64,000 nucleotides of DNA, taken from positions 372,001 to 436,000 of the forward strand of contig NC_014121.1 of assembly GCF_000025565.1 (NCBI RefSeq). Direction: 5' to 3'. The notes beneath the pieces were generated by a model. That model saw only the letters and a list, made by a program, of their open reading frames with translations. It made no database searches and was not told the origin of the DNA. Position numbers and translations under genes: made by a program. The stretch's first letter is position 1, and every line of letters starts with the position of its first letter. The stretch is from Enterobacter cloacae subsp. cloacae ATCC 13047 (lineage in GTDB: Bacteria; Pseudomonadota; Gammaproteobacteria; Enterobacterales; Enterobacteriaceae). Positions 14,023-22,752 of this stretch are shown here, piece by piece.

Positions 14023-14455
14023 GCTTTTGTTTTCTCCCTCTCCCTGCGGGTGACTGCATCCGACAGCACAGTTTCTCCCCATGATTAAACAAATTCACAT
14101 TTCCTTCTACGAAATTTCTCAATTTCCCATTTTTTATATATTTATATATGTGGCAAAAGCATCATAAATTTCAGATTATTCATGCCACTCTGCGAGATAT
14201 AAAACCCTGTTTTTTGAGCCTTACGAGTTAATAATGCGTATCTATCCCACATTAAATGTATTGCTTTGTGATGAAATTGTGATTTGGTAGCATTTGAATT
14301 AGTTCGAAGAAACGATGGGAATTAATATTAGGCGAGTTTCATTATTCGCATATCGTTTAAAGAACTAAACCAAGAGTTAATTTCACTCGCGTATATCATT
14401 TGTGTAGCGTGACGACTCTTTATTTCTCAGGATATTGGTAAAAACAGGATATTTT
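14023..14455. other. AT-rich upstream region of the fimbrial operon
   Basis: About 430 bp without a gene and very AT-rich (for example TTTTTTATATATTTATATATG at 14130-14150), as expected of H-NS-silenced fimbrial promoters. No GATC site is present, so a pap-type Dam/Lrp switch is not supported. No invertible-element repeats were seen. Confidence 0.5.
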
Positions 14456-14986
14456 ATGAAACTGAATAAAGTTGCTATGGCTGTTGCTTTGACCGCAGCT
14501 CTGAGTTCAATGTCTGCATTCGCTGATACGACGAATGGCCAGATTGAATTCCAGGGCGAACTGGTGAATACCGCATGTGGTCTGGCGCCAGGCTCAAGCC
14601 CGGTAAGCGTTGATTTCGGCCAAATTCCAGTTTCTGCACTGGCTAATGGTGCGCGCGCCGGAAACGTACATCAGAACATTGAACTGCAGCACTGTGACAC
14701 CACCGTTGCACAAACAGCTGAGGTAACGTACTCCCCAACCAGCGTAAACCCAACGGATGCGTCTCTGGCTGCCTTCACTTCTGGTACTGCGTCGGGTGCC
14801 GGTATTGGCCTGCGTGACAGCGCCAGCCAGGACGTCGTCTGGGGTAACGCAACCACGCCTGTTCAGTTGGTTGATGGCACCAACACCATTCCGTTCGTGG
14901 CATATGTGAAAGCAGAAAGCGCAAGTGCGACCGTAACGGCGGGTTCCTTCCAGTCAACGGTTAACTTCGAGATTGCTTATCAGTAA
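14456..14986 (+). CDS. Major fimbrial subunit (chaperone-usher type)
   Basis: A 176-aa precursor with a signal peptide ending about ...SSMSAFA/DTTNG. The mature protein has the pilin pattern: G-x-I-x-F-x-G at the N-terminus, two cysteines (VNTACGL and LQHCDT) that bond the Ig-like fold, and a penultimate tyrosine (NFEIAYQ) in the donor-strand/chaperone motif. It should polymerise into the pilus shaft. The ATG at 14456 is preferred over an in-frame GTG/ATG upstream because it gives a proper signal peptide. First gene of the fimbrial operon, with a stem-loop after it that probably allows higher expression than the distal genes. Confidence 0.9.
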   Translation: MKLNKVAMAVALTAALSSMSAFADTTNGQIEFQGELVNTACGLAPGSSPVSVDFGQIPVSALANGARAGNVHQNIELQHCDTTVAQTAEVTYSPTSVNPTDASLAAFTSGTASGAGIGLRDSASQDVVWGNATTPVQLVDGTNTIPFVAYVKAESASATVTAGSFQSTVNFEIAYQ

Positions 14987-15001
14987 TCCGCAGAGCATCG
15001 T

Positions 15002-15025
15002 CAGTGCGGGAATTATCCCGCACTG
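15002..15025 (+). terminator. Stem-loop after the major pilin gene
   Basis: CAGTGCGGG-AATTAT-CCCGCACTG hairpin just after the pilin stop without a long T-run. Such intercistronic hairpins protect the pilin mRNA or partially terminate before the usher gene. Confidence 0.6.
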
Positions 15026-15205
15026 TTAAAGAACGAAAATAAAATGGATTTTTAATGCTGCTTTATTTCACTGTCATCGCGATGGAACGATTTACGCGAA
15101 AGTCATGACGGCATTTCTCCATATTTTAATTGTAGGCATTAACAAAATAATTATAACGCGGTGGAACGCTGGACGCTTTTAATGGATTTGTTCAGGACGG
15201 GGATC

Positions 15206-17623
15206 ATGTCAGTAAAATTAAAAACGAATCTTACAATTATTGCTCTCCTGGTGATGAATTGCTGCTATGCAGCAACGGCGCGCGGAGAAGAGCGCGTTGA
15301 GTTTAATACTGATGTTCTGGATGCTTCAGATCGTACCCGTATTGATCTGTCACGTTTTGCGACAGATAACTATGTCACACCTGGTGATTATCTGCTGGAT
15401 ATCCGTATTAACGGCCAGTCGGTAGGCCAGGAGAAAATCCGTTATGTGGAATCGCCTGAAGGCAATCGTACGCTGCCGTGTATCAGCGGCGACCTGCTGA
15501 ACAAACTGGCGCTGAAAGAAGACGCACGTTCACAGATCGCTCAAATCTATGAAAACTGCTATTCCCTGCAGCGTTTGTCGGGCGCGAAATTAAGCAACTA
15601 TGCCGGCGTGCTTGATATCACCGTGCCGCAGGCATGGATGAAGTACAACGATCCTGACTGGACGCCGCCTGAACGTTGGGATGAAGGTATTGCTGGCCTG
15701 ATTTTTGACTACAGCATTAACGGGCAGCTGACTCGTCAGTTCAGCGACAATAAAAACTACAGCGCGATATCAGGTTACGGTCAGGCGGGAGCTAACATCG
15801 GCGGCTGGCGCATACGCGGTGAATATCAGACCAGCTACTACAGCCAGCACCATCAATCCAGTTTTGACTGGAACCAGATCTACGCCTACCGGCCTTTGCC
15901 GATGATGGCGGCAAAACTGACGCTGGGGGAGATTTACCTGAATTCGCAGGTTTTCGATACGCTGCGATTTACCGGGATTAACCTCGCCAGCGATGAGCGG
16001 ATGCTGCCGCCTGCGCTGCAGGGCTATGCGCCTGAAATCCACGGTATTGCTCGCTCGAATGCCAAAGTGACCGTCAGTCAGAGCGGGCGCGTCATCTATG
16101 AAACTACCGTCCCCGCCGGACCGTTCAATATTCAGGATTTGCGCAGTTCAGTGCGCGGTACGCTCGATGTACGCGTTGAGGAGCAGGATGGCTCGGTATC
16201 GCTGTTCCAGGTGAACACCGCCAGCATTCCGTATCTCACGCGTCCGGGCTATGTGCGTTACAACCTCTCTGGTGGCACGCCGTCCCGCTATAACCACTCG
16301 CTAAAGGGACCGACGTTCCTGTCTGGCGATTTCTCCTGGGGGATCAGCAATGCGTGGTCGCTGTACGGTGGCCTTCAGTCATCGGGTGAAGCCTACACTG
16401 CAGCCTCTCTGGGTATAGGTCGCGATCTGAACGCGTTAGGGGCGATCTCTCTGGATGCCACAGAGTCGTGGAGCCGTGAGCCTGACGGCAAACGCCTGAA
16501 AGGTACCTCATATAAGTTGAGCTACGCAAAAACCTTCGACGAATACAACAGCTCAATCACGTTCGCGGGGTACCGCTTCTCACAGGAAGACTTCCGCACG
16601 ATGGCGCAATACCTTGATGAGCGTTATCAGGGTTATGACCATGTCGGACGCGAGAAACAGCTCTACACCATTACCGGGAGTAAAACCTTCTGGGCCGGTG
16701 AGGCGGGTAAAGCGACGACCGTCTTTCTTACCTGGACCCACCAAAACTACTGGAATCAGCGCAGCCAGGATCGATACGGCATGTCCGTGGGGCGAGCCTT
16801 CCGCGTTGGCGATATCAACGGCATCACCGCCAATCTTTCTGCTTACCGTACCGATTATAAAGGGCGTAAGGACGACTCAATTTCCTTCTCGCTGTCTGTG
16901 CCGATTGGGGATAACAAATGGGCGGGTCTGGACGTCCAGACCAACAACGGTAAAACCAGTCCAATGGCGTCATACACCGACAACAGCGACTTCAACAATC
17001 TGTGGCGCGTTCGCGCGGGTGCCAGTCAGAACAGTAACGCCAGCGTTGACGGCTATTACCTGCACCGTTCGCAGTGGGCGGAAATTAATACCAACGCAAG
17101 CTACCAGCAAAATGAGTTTATGGCGTTAAGCACCACTCTGCGCGGCGGCTTTACGGCGACCCGGCACGGTGCGGCGATGCATAACAGTGGCGCAACAATG
17201 AACACGGCGCGGGTCATGGTCGATACCAACGGCATTGGCGGCGTCCCACTCAATGGTGAAAAGTCCCGGACTAACCGCTTCGGTATTGCCGTTGTACCGG
17301 ATGTAGTGAGTTACAACAGCTTTGATACCCGCGTAGACGTCGACGCCATGGATGGCGATATCGAACCGGCCAGAGCCATCAGTACCAGCACCCTCACTGA
17401 AGGGGCCATCGGCTATCAGGCTTTTGGGATGGCGAAAGGGATGAAAATGATGGGCACGTTGCGCCTCGTTGATAACAGCGTCCCTCCTTTTGGGGCAGAA
17501 ATTTACAACGCCGATGGCGTAAGCGTCGCCATGGTGCTGGAGGACGGAAAGGCATGGCTTGCGGGCATAAACGCCAATGAAACCCTGAATGTTATGTGGG
17601 GGGTAAACAGCAGTGCAAAGTAA
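15206..17623 (+). CDS. Fimbrial outer-membrane usher protein
   Basis: An 805-aa usher. A signal peptide (MSVKLKTNLTIIALLVMN) precedes the N-terminal chaperone-binding domain (VEFNTDVLDASDRTRIDLSRF), the 24-strand barrel with plug domain (about residues 130-650), and the C-terminal domains. It docks chaperone-subunit complexes and threads the fibre through the outer membrane. ATG 15206 has a good ribosome site (AGGACGGGG); upstream in-frame starts would add a charged extension before the signal. It lies 220 bp after the pilin gene and 97 bp before the chaperone gene. Confidence 0.93.
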   Translation: MSVKLKTNLTIIALLVMNCCYAATARGEERVEFNTDVLDASDRTRIDLSRFATDNYVTPGDYLLDIRINGQSVGQEKIRYVESPEGNRTLPCISGDLLNKLALKEDARSQIAQIYENCYSLQRLSGAKLSNYAGVLDITVPQAWMKYNDPDWTPPERWDEGIAGLIFDYSINGQLTRQFSDNKNYSAISGYGQAGANIGGWRIRGEYQTSYYSQHHQSSFDWNQIYAYRPLPMMAAKLTLGEIYLNSQVFDTLRFTGINLASDERMLPPALQGYAPEIHGIARSNAKVTVSQSGRVIYETTVPAGPFNIQDLRSSVRGTLDVRVEEQDGSVSLFQVNTASIPYLTRPGYVRYNLSGGTPSRYNHSLKGPTFLSGDFSWGISNAWSLYGGLQSSGEAYTAASLGIGRDLNALGAISLDATESWSREPDGKRLKGTSYKLSYAKTFDEYNSSITFAGYRFSQEDFRTMAQYLDERYQGYDHVGREKQLYTITGSKTFWAGEAGKATTVFLTWTHQNYWNQRSQDRYGMSVGRAFRVGDINGITANLSAYRTDYKGRKDDSISFSLSVPIGDNKWAGLDVQTNNGKTSPMASYTDNSDFNNLWRVRAGASQNSNASVDGYYLHRSQWAEINTNASYQQNEFMALSTTLRGGFTATRHGAAMHNSGATMNTARVMVDTNGIGGVPLNGEKSRTNRFGIAVVPDVVSYNSFDTRVDVDAMDGDIEPARAISTSTLTEGAIGYQAFGMAKGMKMMGTLRLVDNSVPPFGAEIYNADGVSVAMVLEDGKAWLAGINANETLNVMWGVNSSAK

Positions 17624-17720
17624 CCGTCCCGCCTGGAGAGAACAACGGACGTTCGGACATGCTTCTGCCGTGCCGTTAATCCTTTAGTAAGCATTATCTC
17701 ACTGTAATGAAAGGCTAAAA

Positions 17721-18464
17721 ATGAGCAAGAACAGACATAGCAGATATCTTATGGCGGCGTGTGCGCTGAGCCTGGTGGCGGGCTACGCGCAGGCAGGCGT
17801 CTCCCTGGATCGGACGCGCATCATCATTACGGAGAAAGAGTCTTCGTCCAGCGCCAATTTGTCCAATACCAGCCCGGATATCCCCTTCCTGGCCCAGTCG
17901 TGGGTGGAGGATGAAAAGGGCAATAAGATCGCCTCTCCGCTGATTGTACTCCCGCCGTTACAGCGAATTAATGGGGGGCAGAAAGGGATCGCGCGGGTCA
18001 CTAAAACGGCTGGCATCGAAAAACTGCCGAAGGACAGAGAGAGTCTGTTCTACCTCAACGTCAGGGAAATTCCGCCAAAACCGGAAAAACCCAACACGCT
18101 TCAGCTGGCAATGCAATCACGCATCAAGTTGTTTTATCGCCCTGAAGCGGTGATCCCGAAGACAAAGGGGGAAGTTTGGCAGGATCGGGTGGTGTTCCAG
18201 AAAAGCGGCAGCGAAATGACCGTGCAGAATCCTACGCCTTACTACGTGACGATCCTCAGCCTGACCAAAGGAGACGGGGTGAAGATCACCCGTTTCCCGG
18301 GGATCATGGTTGCGCCTAAATCGAGCCAGACGTTTGCGGTAACGGACGCCGGTGTCAGTCAGTTTTCTATGAAGTTTGTGAATGACTATGGCGGGCATCC
18401 GGAGCTGAAATTCCGTTGTGATGGCAATACCTGTAAGGCGTTACCCCCTGCCCAGCAGGGTTAA
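17721..18464 (+). CDS. Periplasmic fimbrial chaperone (PapD-like)
   Basis: A 247-aa protein with a signal peptide ending ...GYAQA/GVSLDRTR. It has the chaperone signature: LDRTRIIITEKE in strand A1/B, ESLFYLNVREIPPKP before the F1-G1 loop, and QSRIKLFYRP with the conserved basic residue. NPTPYYVTI marks the second domain. Two C-terminal cysteines (FRCDGNTCKAL) could form a disulfide, as in some family members. It binds nascent pilins by donor-strand complementation and hands them to the usher. Confidence 0.93.
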   Translation: MSKNRHSRYLMAACALSLVAGYAQAGVSLDRTRIIITEKESSSSANLSNTSPDIPFLAQSWVEDEKGNKIASPLIVLPPLQRINGGQKGIARVTKTAGIEKLPKDRESLFYLNVREIPPKPEKPNTLQLAMQSRIKLFYRPEAVIPKTKGEVWQDRVVFQKSGSEMTVQNPTPYYVTILSLTKGDGVKITRFPGIMVAPKSSQTFAVTDAGVSQFSMKFVNDYGGHPELKFRCDGNTCKALPPAQQG

Positions 18465-18482
18465 CAAGGAAGGAGCCTGACA

Positions 18483-19526
18483 ATGCAACATCCTTATCCT
18501 TATGCCGCTCTTCTGGCGATGTGCGCGCTCGGATTTTCCGGGGCGGCACGATCCGTGGTGGACGGTGAAATTAAGGCGGTAAATGGCACCTATGAATACC
18601 TGATCAACATTAACAATCATGATATTACCAGCAATCAGGTCGGTGCTGTCGTTATCGACGAATTTGATCTGGCAGGGATGTTTCAGGGCCGCGCGTACTG
18701 CGCGCAGCCGATGATAAGCCAGCCGGTCTATTACACGTCGCAGGCAACGTTAACCCAATCAGGAATGACGGCGGGTTACCTCAAGCTGAATGACTACATG
18801 GACGTCAAAATCGAGATCTACATCGGCGGTAATCTACAGCAGTACAAAACCGTACCCTTCGATAACGTCTCCAATAACGTCAATCAGAACTACTGCAACC
18901 CCCCCAGCACCATACTGGACAACCAGTTTGCTTCCGGTGCGAAGGGGAAAGTGACCTTTATGATCACCAATCCCATTATCAATGGGGTCAACTTGCAGGG
19001 GTCAGAAATCGCAACACTTTATGGACGACTGGGGCCGGGGGCAATGGGCCAAACGCCACTGTCGCGCGTCACCATCGCTTCAGGCGTCATCACCGTACCG
19101 GATAAATGCATCGTGAATCAGGGGACGCCCATCGTCGTTGACTTCGGCAACATTCCGGGGACGGGCAGTCGGCTGGATGGCATCAATTACAGTCAAAACG
19201 TACCAATTCACGTCAAGTGCCAGGGCGGCAGTTTTTCCCAGGGAGAGCTGAATATCAAGCTGGGGATCCAGCAAGCTAATCCAGCATTCAGTGACGGCAA
19301 ATACCTGAGTACGCAGGGAGCCGTCGACCGGTCTGAACTGGGGATCGCGCTGCGTGATAGCAAGGGTAATCCTGTGGTGCCAAACACGTTCTATAACGTG
19401 CCGGGATTTTCCCACAACGAAGGTGACTGGAACCTGATCGCCGCGCCGGTGGCCAAAAACACTACCTCGGTTATTCCCGAAGGCGAGTTCCATGCGTCGG
19501 CGACGGTTGTGGCTGAATTCCAGTAA
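18483..19526 (+). CDS. Two-domain fimbrial tip adhesin
   Basis: A 347-aa secreted protein with a signal peptide ending about ...GFSGAARS. The first half (to about residue 195) is a lectin-like domain not clearly related to FimH, with a cysteine pair (AYCAQP and NYCNPP). The second half is a pilin domain (VPDKCIVNQGTPIVVDFGNI to FHASATVVAEFQ) that joins it to the fibre. The size and two-domain plan fit a tip adhesin; the receptor is unknown. It starts 18 bp after the chaperone stop with an AAGGAAGGAG ribosome site. Confidence 0.82.
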   Translation: MQHPYPYAALLAMCALGFSGAARSVVDGEIKAVNGTYEYLININNHDITSNQVGAVVIDEFDLAGMFQGRAYCAQPMISQPVYYTSQATLTQSGMTAGYLKLNDYMDVKIEIYIGGNLQQYKTVPFDNVSNNVNQNYCNPPSTILDNQFASGAKGKVTFMITNPIINGVNLQGSEIATLYGRLGPGAMGQTPLSRVTIASGVITVPDKCIVNQGTPIVVDFGNIPGTGSRLDGINYSQNVPIHVKCQGGSFSQGELNIKLGIQQANPAFSDGKYLSTQGAVDRSELGIALRDSKGNPVVPNTFYNVPGFSHNEGDWNLIAAPVAKNTTSVIPEGEFHASATVVAEFQ

Positions 19527-19535
19527 GGAGGGAAT

Positions 19536-20084
19536 ATGCATCGCATGATAATCATCCTCACCTGTTATCTCACGGTCTTCGCTGCGGCACCCGCCTGGGC
19601 GCGGGGAGAGTTGATCGGTGGCGATCTTAGCTTTAAAGGCGTCGTTATGGCTTACCCGTGCAGTATTGCGCCAGAGTCGGGTCGGATCCTGGTGGATTTT
19701 GGTGAGATATCAACAAAGTCATTGTATATAAAAGGAAAAACGACACCGGTTCCGTTCGCGATTAAATTGCAGGACTGTAATCCGAACGTCTTTAACGCGG
19801 TGACGGTAACGTTCAGCGGCATCGCCAACGCCAATATGGCGGACCGGCTGGCCATCAACGCAACAGCGCCGGGTAATGCGGGCGGGGTAGGGATTGGATT
19901 GCTGGAGGAGGATGATACTCCCGTGCGCCTGAATGTCGCCACCCGTCCCACTCTCATCAACGACACCCTGTTACGGCTAAGCTTCCAGGCTTTTGTTGAA
20001 GCGGAACCCGATGCCGTGGCAAGCGGAACGTTAACTACCGGGCCATTTACCGCCACTGCACATTATACGTTGGATTATCAGTAG
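19536..20084 (+). CDS. Minor fimbrial subunit
   Basis: A 182-aa precursor with a signal peptide ending ...AAPAWA/RGELIGG. Pilin features are GDLSFKGVVMAYPCSIAP, a second cysteine in LQDCNPN and the terminal FTATAHYTLDYQ with its penultimate-type tyrosine. By position after the adhesin it is probably an adaptor, anchor or length-terminating subunit. It is separated from the adhesin gene by 9 bp and is part of the same operon. Confidence 0.85.
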   Translation: MHRMIIILTCYLTVFAAAPAWARGELIGGDLSFKGVVMAYPCSIAPESGRILVDFGEISTKSLYIKGKTTPVPFAIKLQDCNPNVFNAVTVTFSGIANANMADRLAINATAPGNAGGVGIGLLEEDDTPVRLNVATRPTLINDTLLRLSFQAFVEAEPDAVASGTLTTGPFTATAHYTLDYQ

Positions 20085-20107
20085 CGGCGTTAACCGGGAG
20101 CTGCGAC

Positions 20108-20767
20108 ATGAGATATCAGTTCTTTCTTTACGATAAAAATATTTTTTATTCGCAAGGAATTAAAATGGTTATTACCAGTTTACTCGCAGAACAAGCGGAC
20201 GTTTTATATTCCTTAACGGATGATTACGATCAGCTCCTTGTTCAATTACAGCGTCAGGTTAATGACGAGGGTTGCATGTGGATCCTCTGTGATTTAGACA
20301 GCCTGCCGCGAGAGCGGCTTCACACGCTGCAATTAATGAAAGAGTTCTATCAGCAGGAAAATAAAAACCTGATTATTCTCTTAAGCAAACATAATATGCC
20401 TCTTTTTTTTGCGCTGTATTCGCTTTTGCCCACCGCGCACTGGTTGCTCAAAACTGAAAATATGGAGAGCATCACGCCTTTTTTTCAGCGGCTGTTGGAT
20501 AAAACACGTCAGGGATGTTGCTTTAGTGCATCGCTGGTCAACTATACGAAAAAAAAACTTTATGACCGGAGCGTGGAACCCACGATTTCTGGAAGTGAGT
20601 GGTGGTTGATGGAAGAGCTATTTAAGGGGAAATCCCTGTCGCAAATATCAGACGAAGTAAACGTCGACATTCGTCGCTTGAGCTATATCAAACGCCATTT
20701 AATGAAGAGGTTGAATATCAGAAGCAATATCGCTTTATTCTCCGCGTTTCGCGGCATTATGCCCTGA
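20108..20767 (+). CDS. LuxR-type HTH regulator linked to the fimbrial operon
   Basis: A 219-aa protein. The C-terminal 65 residues (SEWWLMEELFKGKSLSQISDEV to KRHLMKRLNIRSNIALFSAF) are a LuxR/FixJ-type helix-turn-helix. The N-terminal 140 residues look like a receiver-derived domain (ILCDLDSLPRERLHTL, NLIILLSKHN) without a complete acidic pocket, as in RcsA- or FimZ-related fimbrial regulators. It starts 23 bp after the minor pilin gene, so it is probably co-transcribed and controls the fimbriae. It could also act on the peptide cluster that starts 90 bp downstream. Confidence 0.78.
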   Translation: MRYQFFLYDKNIFYSQGIKMVITSLLAEQADVLYSLTDDYDQLLVQLQRQVNDEGCMWILCDLDSLPRERLHTLQLMKEFYQQENKNLIILLSKHNMPLFFALYSLLPTAHWLLKTENMESITPFFQRLLDKTRQGCCFSASLVNYTKKKLYDRSVEPTISGSEWWLMEELFKGKSLSQISDEVNVDIRRLSYIKRHLMKRLNIRSNIALFSAFRGIMP

Positions 20768-20811
20768 ATCCGTGAGCCACATTTTCGGTAGAACACATTA
20801 CCGATTTAACA

Positions 20812-20827
20812 GTGCAACATATTGCAC
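20812..20827 (+). promoter_or_regulatory. Inverted repeat upstream of the peptide gene
   Basis: GTGCAACATATTGCAC has 6-bp arms (GTGCAA/TTGCAC) and sits 30 bp before the precursor-peptide start. A second, weaker repeat, CGGTA...TTACCG, is at 20786-20803. Candidate operator; the regulator is unknown. Confidence 0.4.
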
Positions 20828-20856
20828 GCCATTAACCCGAAGTAAGGAGAACGGAA

Positions 20857-21057
20857 ATGAAAAAACTGACCGCATTTGAAGCCGCGAGGATTGTGGGGGG
20901 AACCTGCAAGACGTGTGAAATCACGTATCAAAACGTCACCGTTGGTGGCGTCACCTCCTGTAAGCAGATCACAACCTGTACAGATAAGCATGGTTGTACG
21001 ACCACAATGAGAGATGCTGATTCCAGCAAATGCGGTGGGATCCCTAACCGCTATTAA
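20857..21057 (+). CDS. DUF4762-like double-glycine-leader precursor peptide
   Basis: 66 aa. The leader MKKLTAFEAARIVGG has the charged start, amphipathic helix and GG at residues 14-15 that C39 peptidases cleave. The predicted core of 51 residues starts TCKTCEITYQNV and has six cysteines (17, 20, 35, 41, 47, 59), enough for three disulfides. It resembles enterobacterial DUF4762 proteins, a family of small peptides with no assigned function. A strong ribosome site (AAGGAGAA) precedes it. A DsbA-like protein and a C39 ABC exporter are encoded just downstream, so it is most likely an exported bacteriocin- or signal-like peptide. Confidence 0.85.
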   Translation: MKKLTAFEAARIVGGTCKTCEITYQNVTVGGVTSCKQITTCTDKHGCTTTMRDADSSKCGGIPNRY

Positions 21058-21067
21058 CACCGACACT

Positions 21068-21092
21068 GCCTGGGGGCTGAACACCCTCAGGC
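21068..21092 (+). terminator. Stem-loop between peptide gene and oxidoreductase gene
   Basis: GCCTGGGGG-CTGAA-CACCCTCAGGC with one bulge, followed by TCTTATTTT. This is a probable partial terminator or attenuator that would give much more precursor mRNA than downstream mRNA, a common layout in peptide-export operons. Confidence 0.6.
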
Positions 21093-21120
21093 TCTTATTT
21101 TCCACTGAGAGAATACGATA

Positions 21121-21789
21121 GTGACTACCTGTACGCGCAAAACCGCGATCGGTTATTCGATCTTTCTGATTATGGTTTCCGTTTTGATTACGGTACTTTG
21201 TTACCATATTTTTGTTTTTAAAACTTTTACGAGAGATGATTCGCAGACGCAGGCATTTCGCGAGGTCAGCCCCGACATGCAGGCGAACAGTCCGATTAAA
21301 AATGACCGCAGTATTATCGAAGTCATGTCTTATGGTTGTCATTATTGTGCGGCAAACGAAGAGAACCTCGCGGAATTTAGCCGTACTCTGCCGCCAGACA
21401 GCACATTTACCTCTATTCATATTGCTGACGAGGATAATGGTCTTGCAGCCTATGCACCGCTTTTTGCGACGCTGGAAGCGATGGGGATAGAAAAGCAGAT
21501 TCGCGACAGTGCGTATAACGCCATTATCACGCGCAACGTCGATTTGACGGATGAAAAAAAGCTGAATGGTTGGTTAGTCAAAAATAATATTGATGTCGTC
21601 AAGTTTAATACGTTCAGGCTAAGCAAGGCGGTAAAAGAACGTCTCAGCGAAATGGCGGCCATTACTGCTTACTATGATATCAACGCCACCCCGATGTTTA
21701 TTATTAATAAACGCTATGTTGTTGCTCAGGATCGCGAGTTCCCGGCGTTTGCGCAGCGCATTCGGGAATTGCTCGAAGAGGATAAATAA
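21121..21789 (+). CDS. Membrane-anchored DsbA-like thiol oxidoreductase
   Basis: 222 aa, GTG start. One N-terminal membrane segment (about residues 11-33) places the rest in the periplasm. A thioredoxin-fold active site SYGCHYC gives CxxC at residues 73-76, and the cis-proline loop is INATPMFIINKRYVV. Other cysteines lie only at the extreme N-terminus and in the membrane segment. It resembles DsbA/BdbD-type oxidases rather than TrxA. Beside a six-cysteine secreted peptide, its likely job is to form disulfides in that peptide during export. This is inferred from context and not from a characterised orthologue. Confidence 0.82.
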   Translation: MTTCTRKTAIGYSIFLIMVSVLITVLCYHIFVFKTFTRDDSQTQAFREVSPDMQANSPIKNDRSIIEVMSYGCHYCAANEENLAEFSRTLPPDSTFTSIHIADEDNGLAAYAPLFATLEAMGIEKQIRDSAYNAIITRNVDLTDEKKLNGWLVKNNIDVVKFNTFRLSKAVKERLSEMAAITAYYDINATPMFIINKRYVVAQDREFPAFAQRIRELLEEDK

Positions 21790-21793
21790 TCCC

Positions 21794-22750
21794 GTGGTCA
21801 GATTATTCATAATCTGGAGCGTGTTGAGTTTTAAAAACAGCACGGGAAAGATTGAAGACATTCAGCAAAGGCTTACTCAGTGCGGTGTTTTTTTTCTGAG
21901 GAAAATTGTGCGCGTCGTGCCTCTCCCTGTGACGCTGACCGTGGCGAAGGGACTGTGCGCAACGCGACTGTTCGGGCGTGCGTTTCGCTTGCGTAACGCG
22001 GTGGCGAATGAAAACGTTCGTTGCCTGACCGGGCAAAAGGTCCGGCTGAACGTGGCCTGGCTGACAGTACGGCGACGCCTGCTGGAAGAGGCCGCCACCT
22101 GGGCGCAAAAACCGGCGCTGCTTCAGCAAATGCGTACTTGCGCAGCGGAACTCAATGCGGTGGTTACACCGTTGTACGAACAAAACGCACCCTACATACT
22201 GGCGCCGCTCCATACGGTGTCTGACGTGCTCGCTGCCATCATTGGTGCCAGCGTCACGCCGGGGAAAGCAAGCGTGGTGGTCTCGTCCAGCGCGGAGCTT
22301 TACAGCGCTCCCGCCCGTGCATTCGGCGGCGTAGCACTTGACTACTGTTCAATCCACCAGGAAAACAAAACGCTTGCCAGCAACCTGATGGATCTCATCA
22401 CCGATGTCGCCGCCGGGCAGCGGAACATGATTATTTTTCCCGATATCACGCCCGACTATACCTCGCAGGCTGAAGGGATGCTGGTGGCGAAACAGCCGTG
22501 TCGTTTATTTGGTCGCAGCGCCAGGTTGCACGGTGGTCTGGTGCGTCTTTCCGGGGCGATAGCTGCGCAGGTCGTTTTTTATCACCTGAGCTATGACAAC
22601 CGCCTGCACATTCACATTCATCCGCCGGTGAGCAGCCAGCATGTCGCCAGCGCGCTGCCCGACATCATTGAATCTACCCTGCAAGCGTCCCCGCAGGAGT
22701 GGCTCCTGTGGCACAGCCATTCTCTCTACTTTATTAATCACTCACGATAA
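21794..22750 (+). CDS. LpxL/HtrB-like (LPLAT-fold) acyltransferase
   Basis: 318 aa from a GTG at 21794, four bases after the previous stop; longer readings would overlap that gene widely. The C-terminal two-thirds follow the lauroyl-acyltransferase layout: APLHTVSDVLAAIIGA around the expected His-Asp/Glu catalytic motif (here H-x3-D instead of the usual H-x4-D/E), IIFPDITPDYTSQ, RLFGRSARLHGGLVRLSGAIAAQVVF, and a closing IHIHPPV. LpxL enzymes move acyl chains from acyl-ACP to lipid A. This one sits in an operon that also encodes its own ACP and ketosynthase, so the acceptor may instead be the exported peptide or a linked metabolite. Remote homology only. Confidence 0.62.
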   Translation: MVRLFIIWSVLSFKNSTGKIEDIQQRLTQCGVFFLRKIVRVVPLPVTLTVAKGLCATRLFGRAFRLRNAVANENVRCLTGQKVRLNVAWLTVRRRLLEEAATWAQKPALLQQMRTCAAELNAVVTPLYEQNAPYILAPLHTVSDVLAAIIGASVTPGKASVVVSSSAELYSAPARAFGGVALDYCSIHQENKTLASNLMDLITDVAAGQRNMIIFPDITPDYTSQAEGMLVAKQPCRLFGRSARLHGGLVRLSGAIAAQVVFYHLSYDNRLHIHIHPPVSSQHVASALPDIIESTLQASPQEWLLWHSHSLYFINHSR

Positions 22751-22752
22751 CA

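Noticed and set aside
14023..14455. Possible Dam/Lrp phase-variation switch before the fimbrial operon, suggested by the PapI-like gene
   Set aside because: No GATC site is present in the region, and there are no invertible repeats of the fim type.
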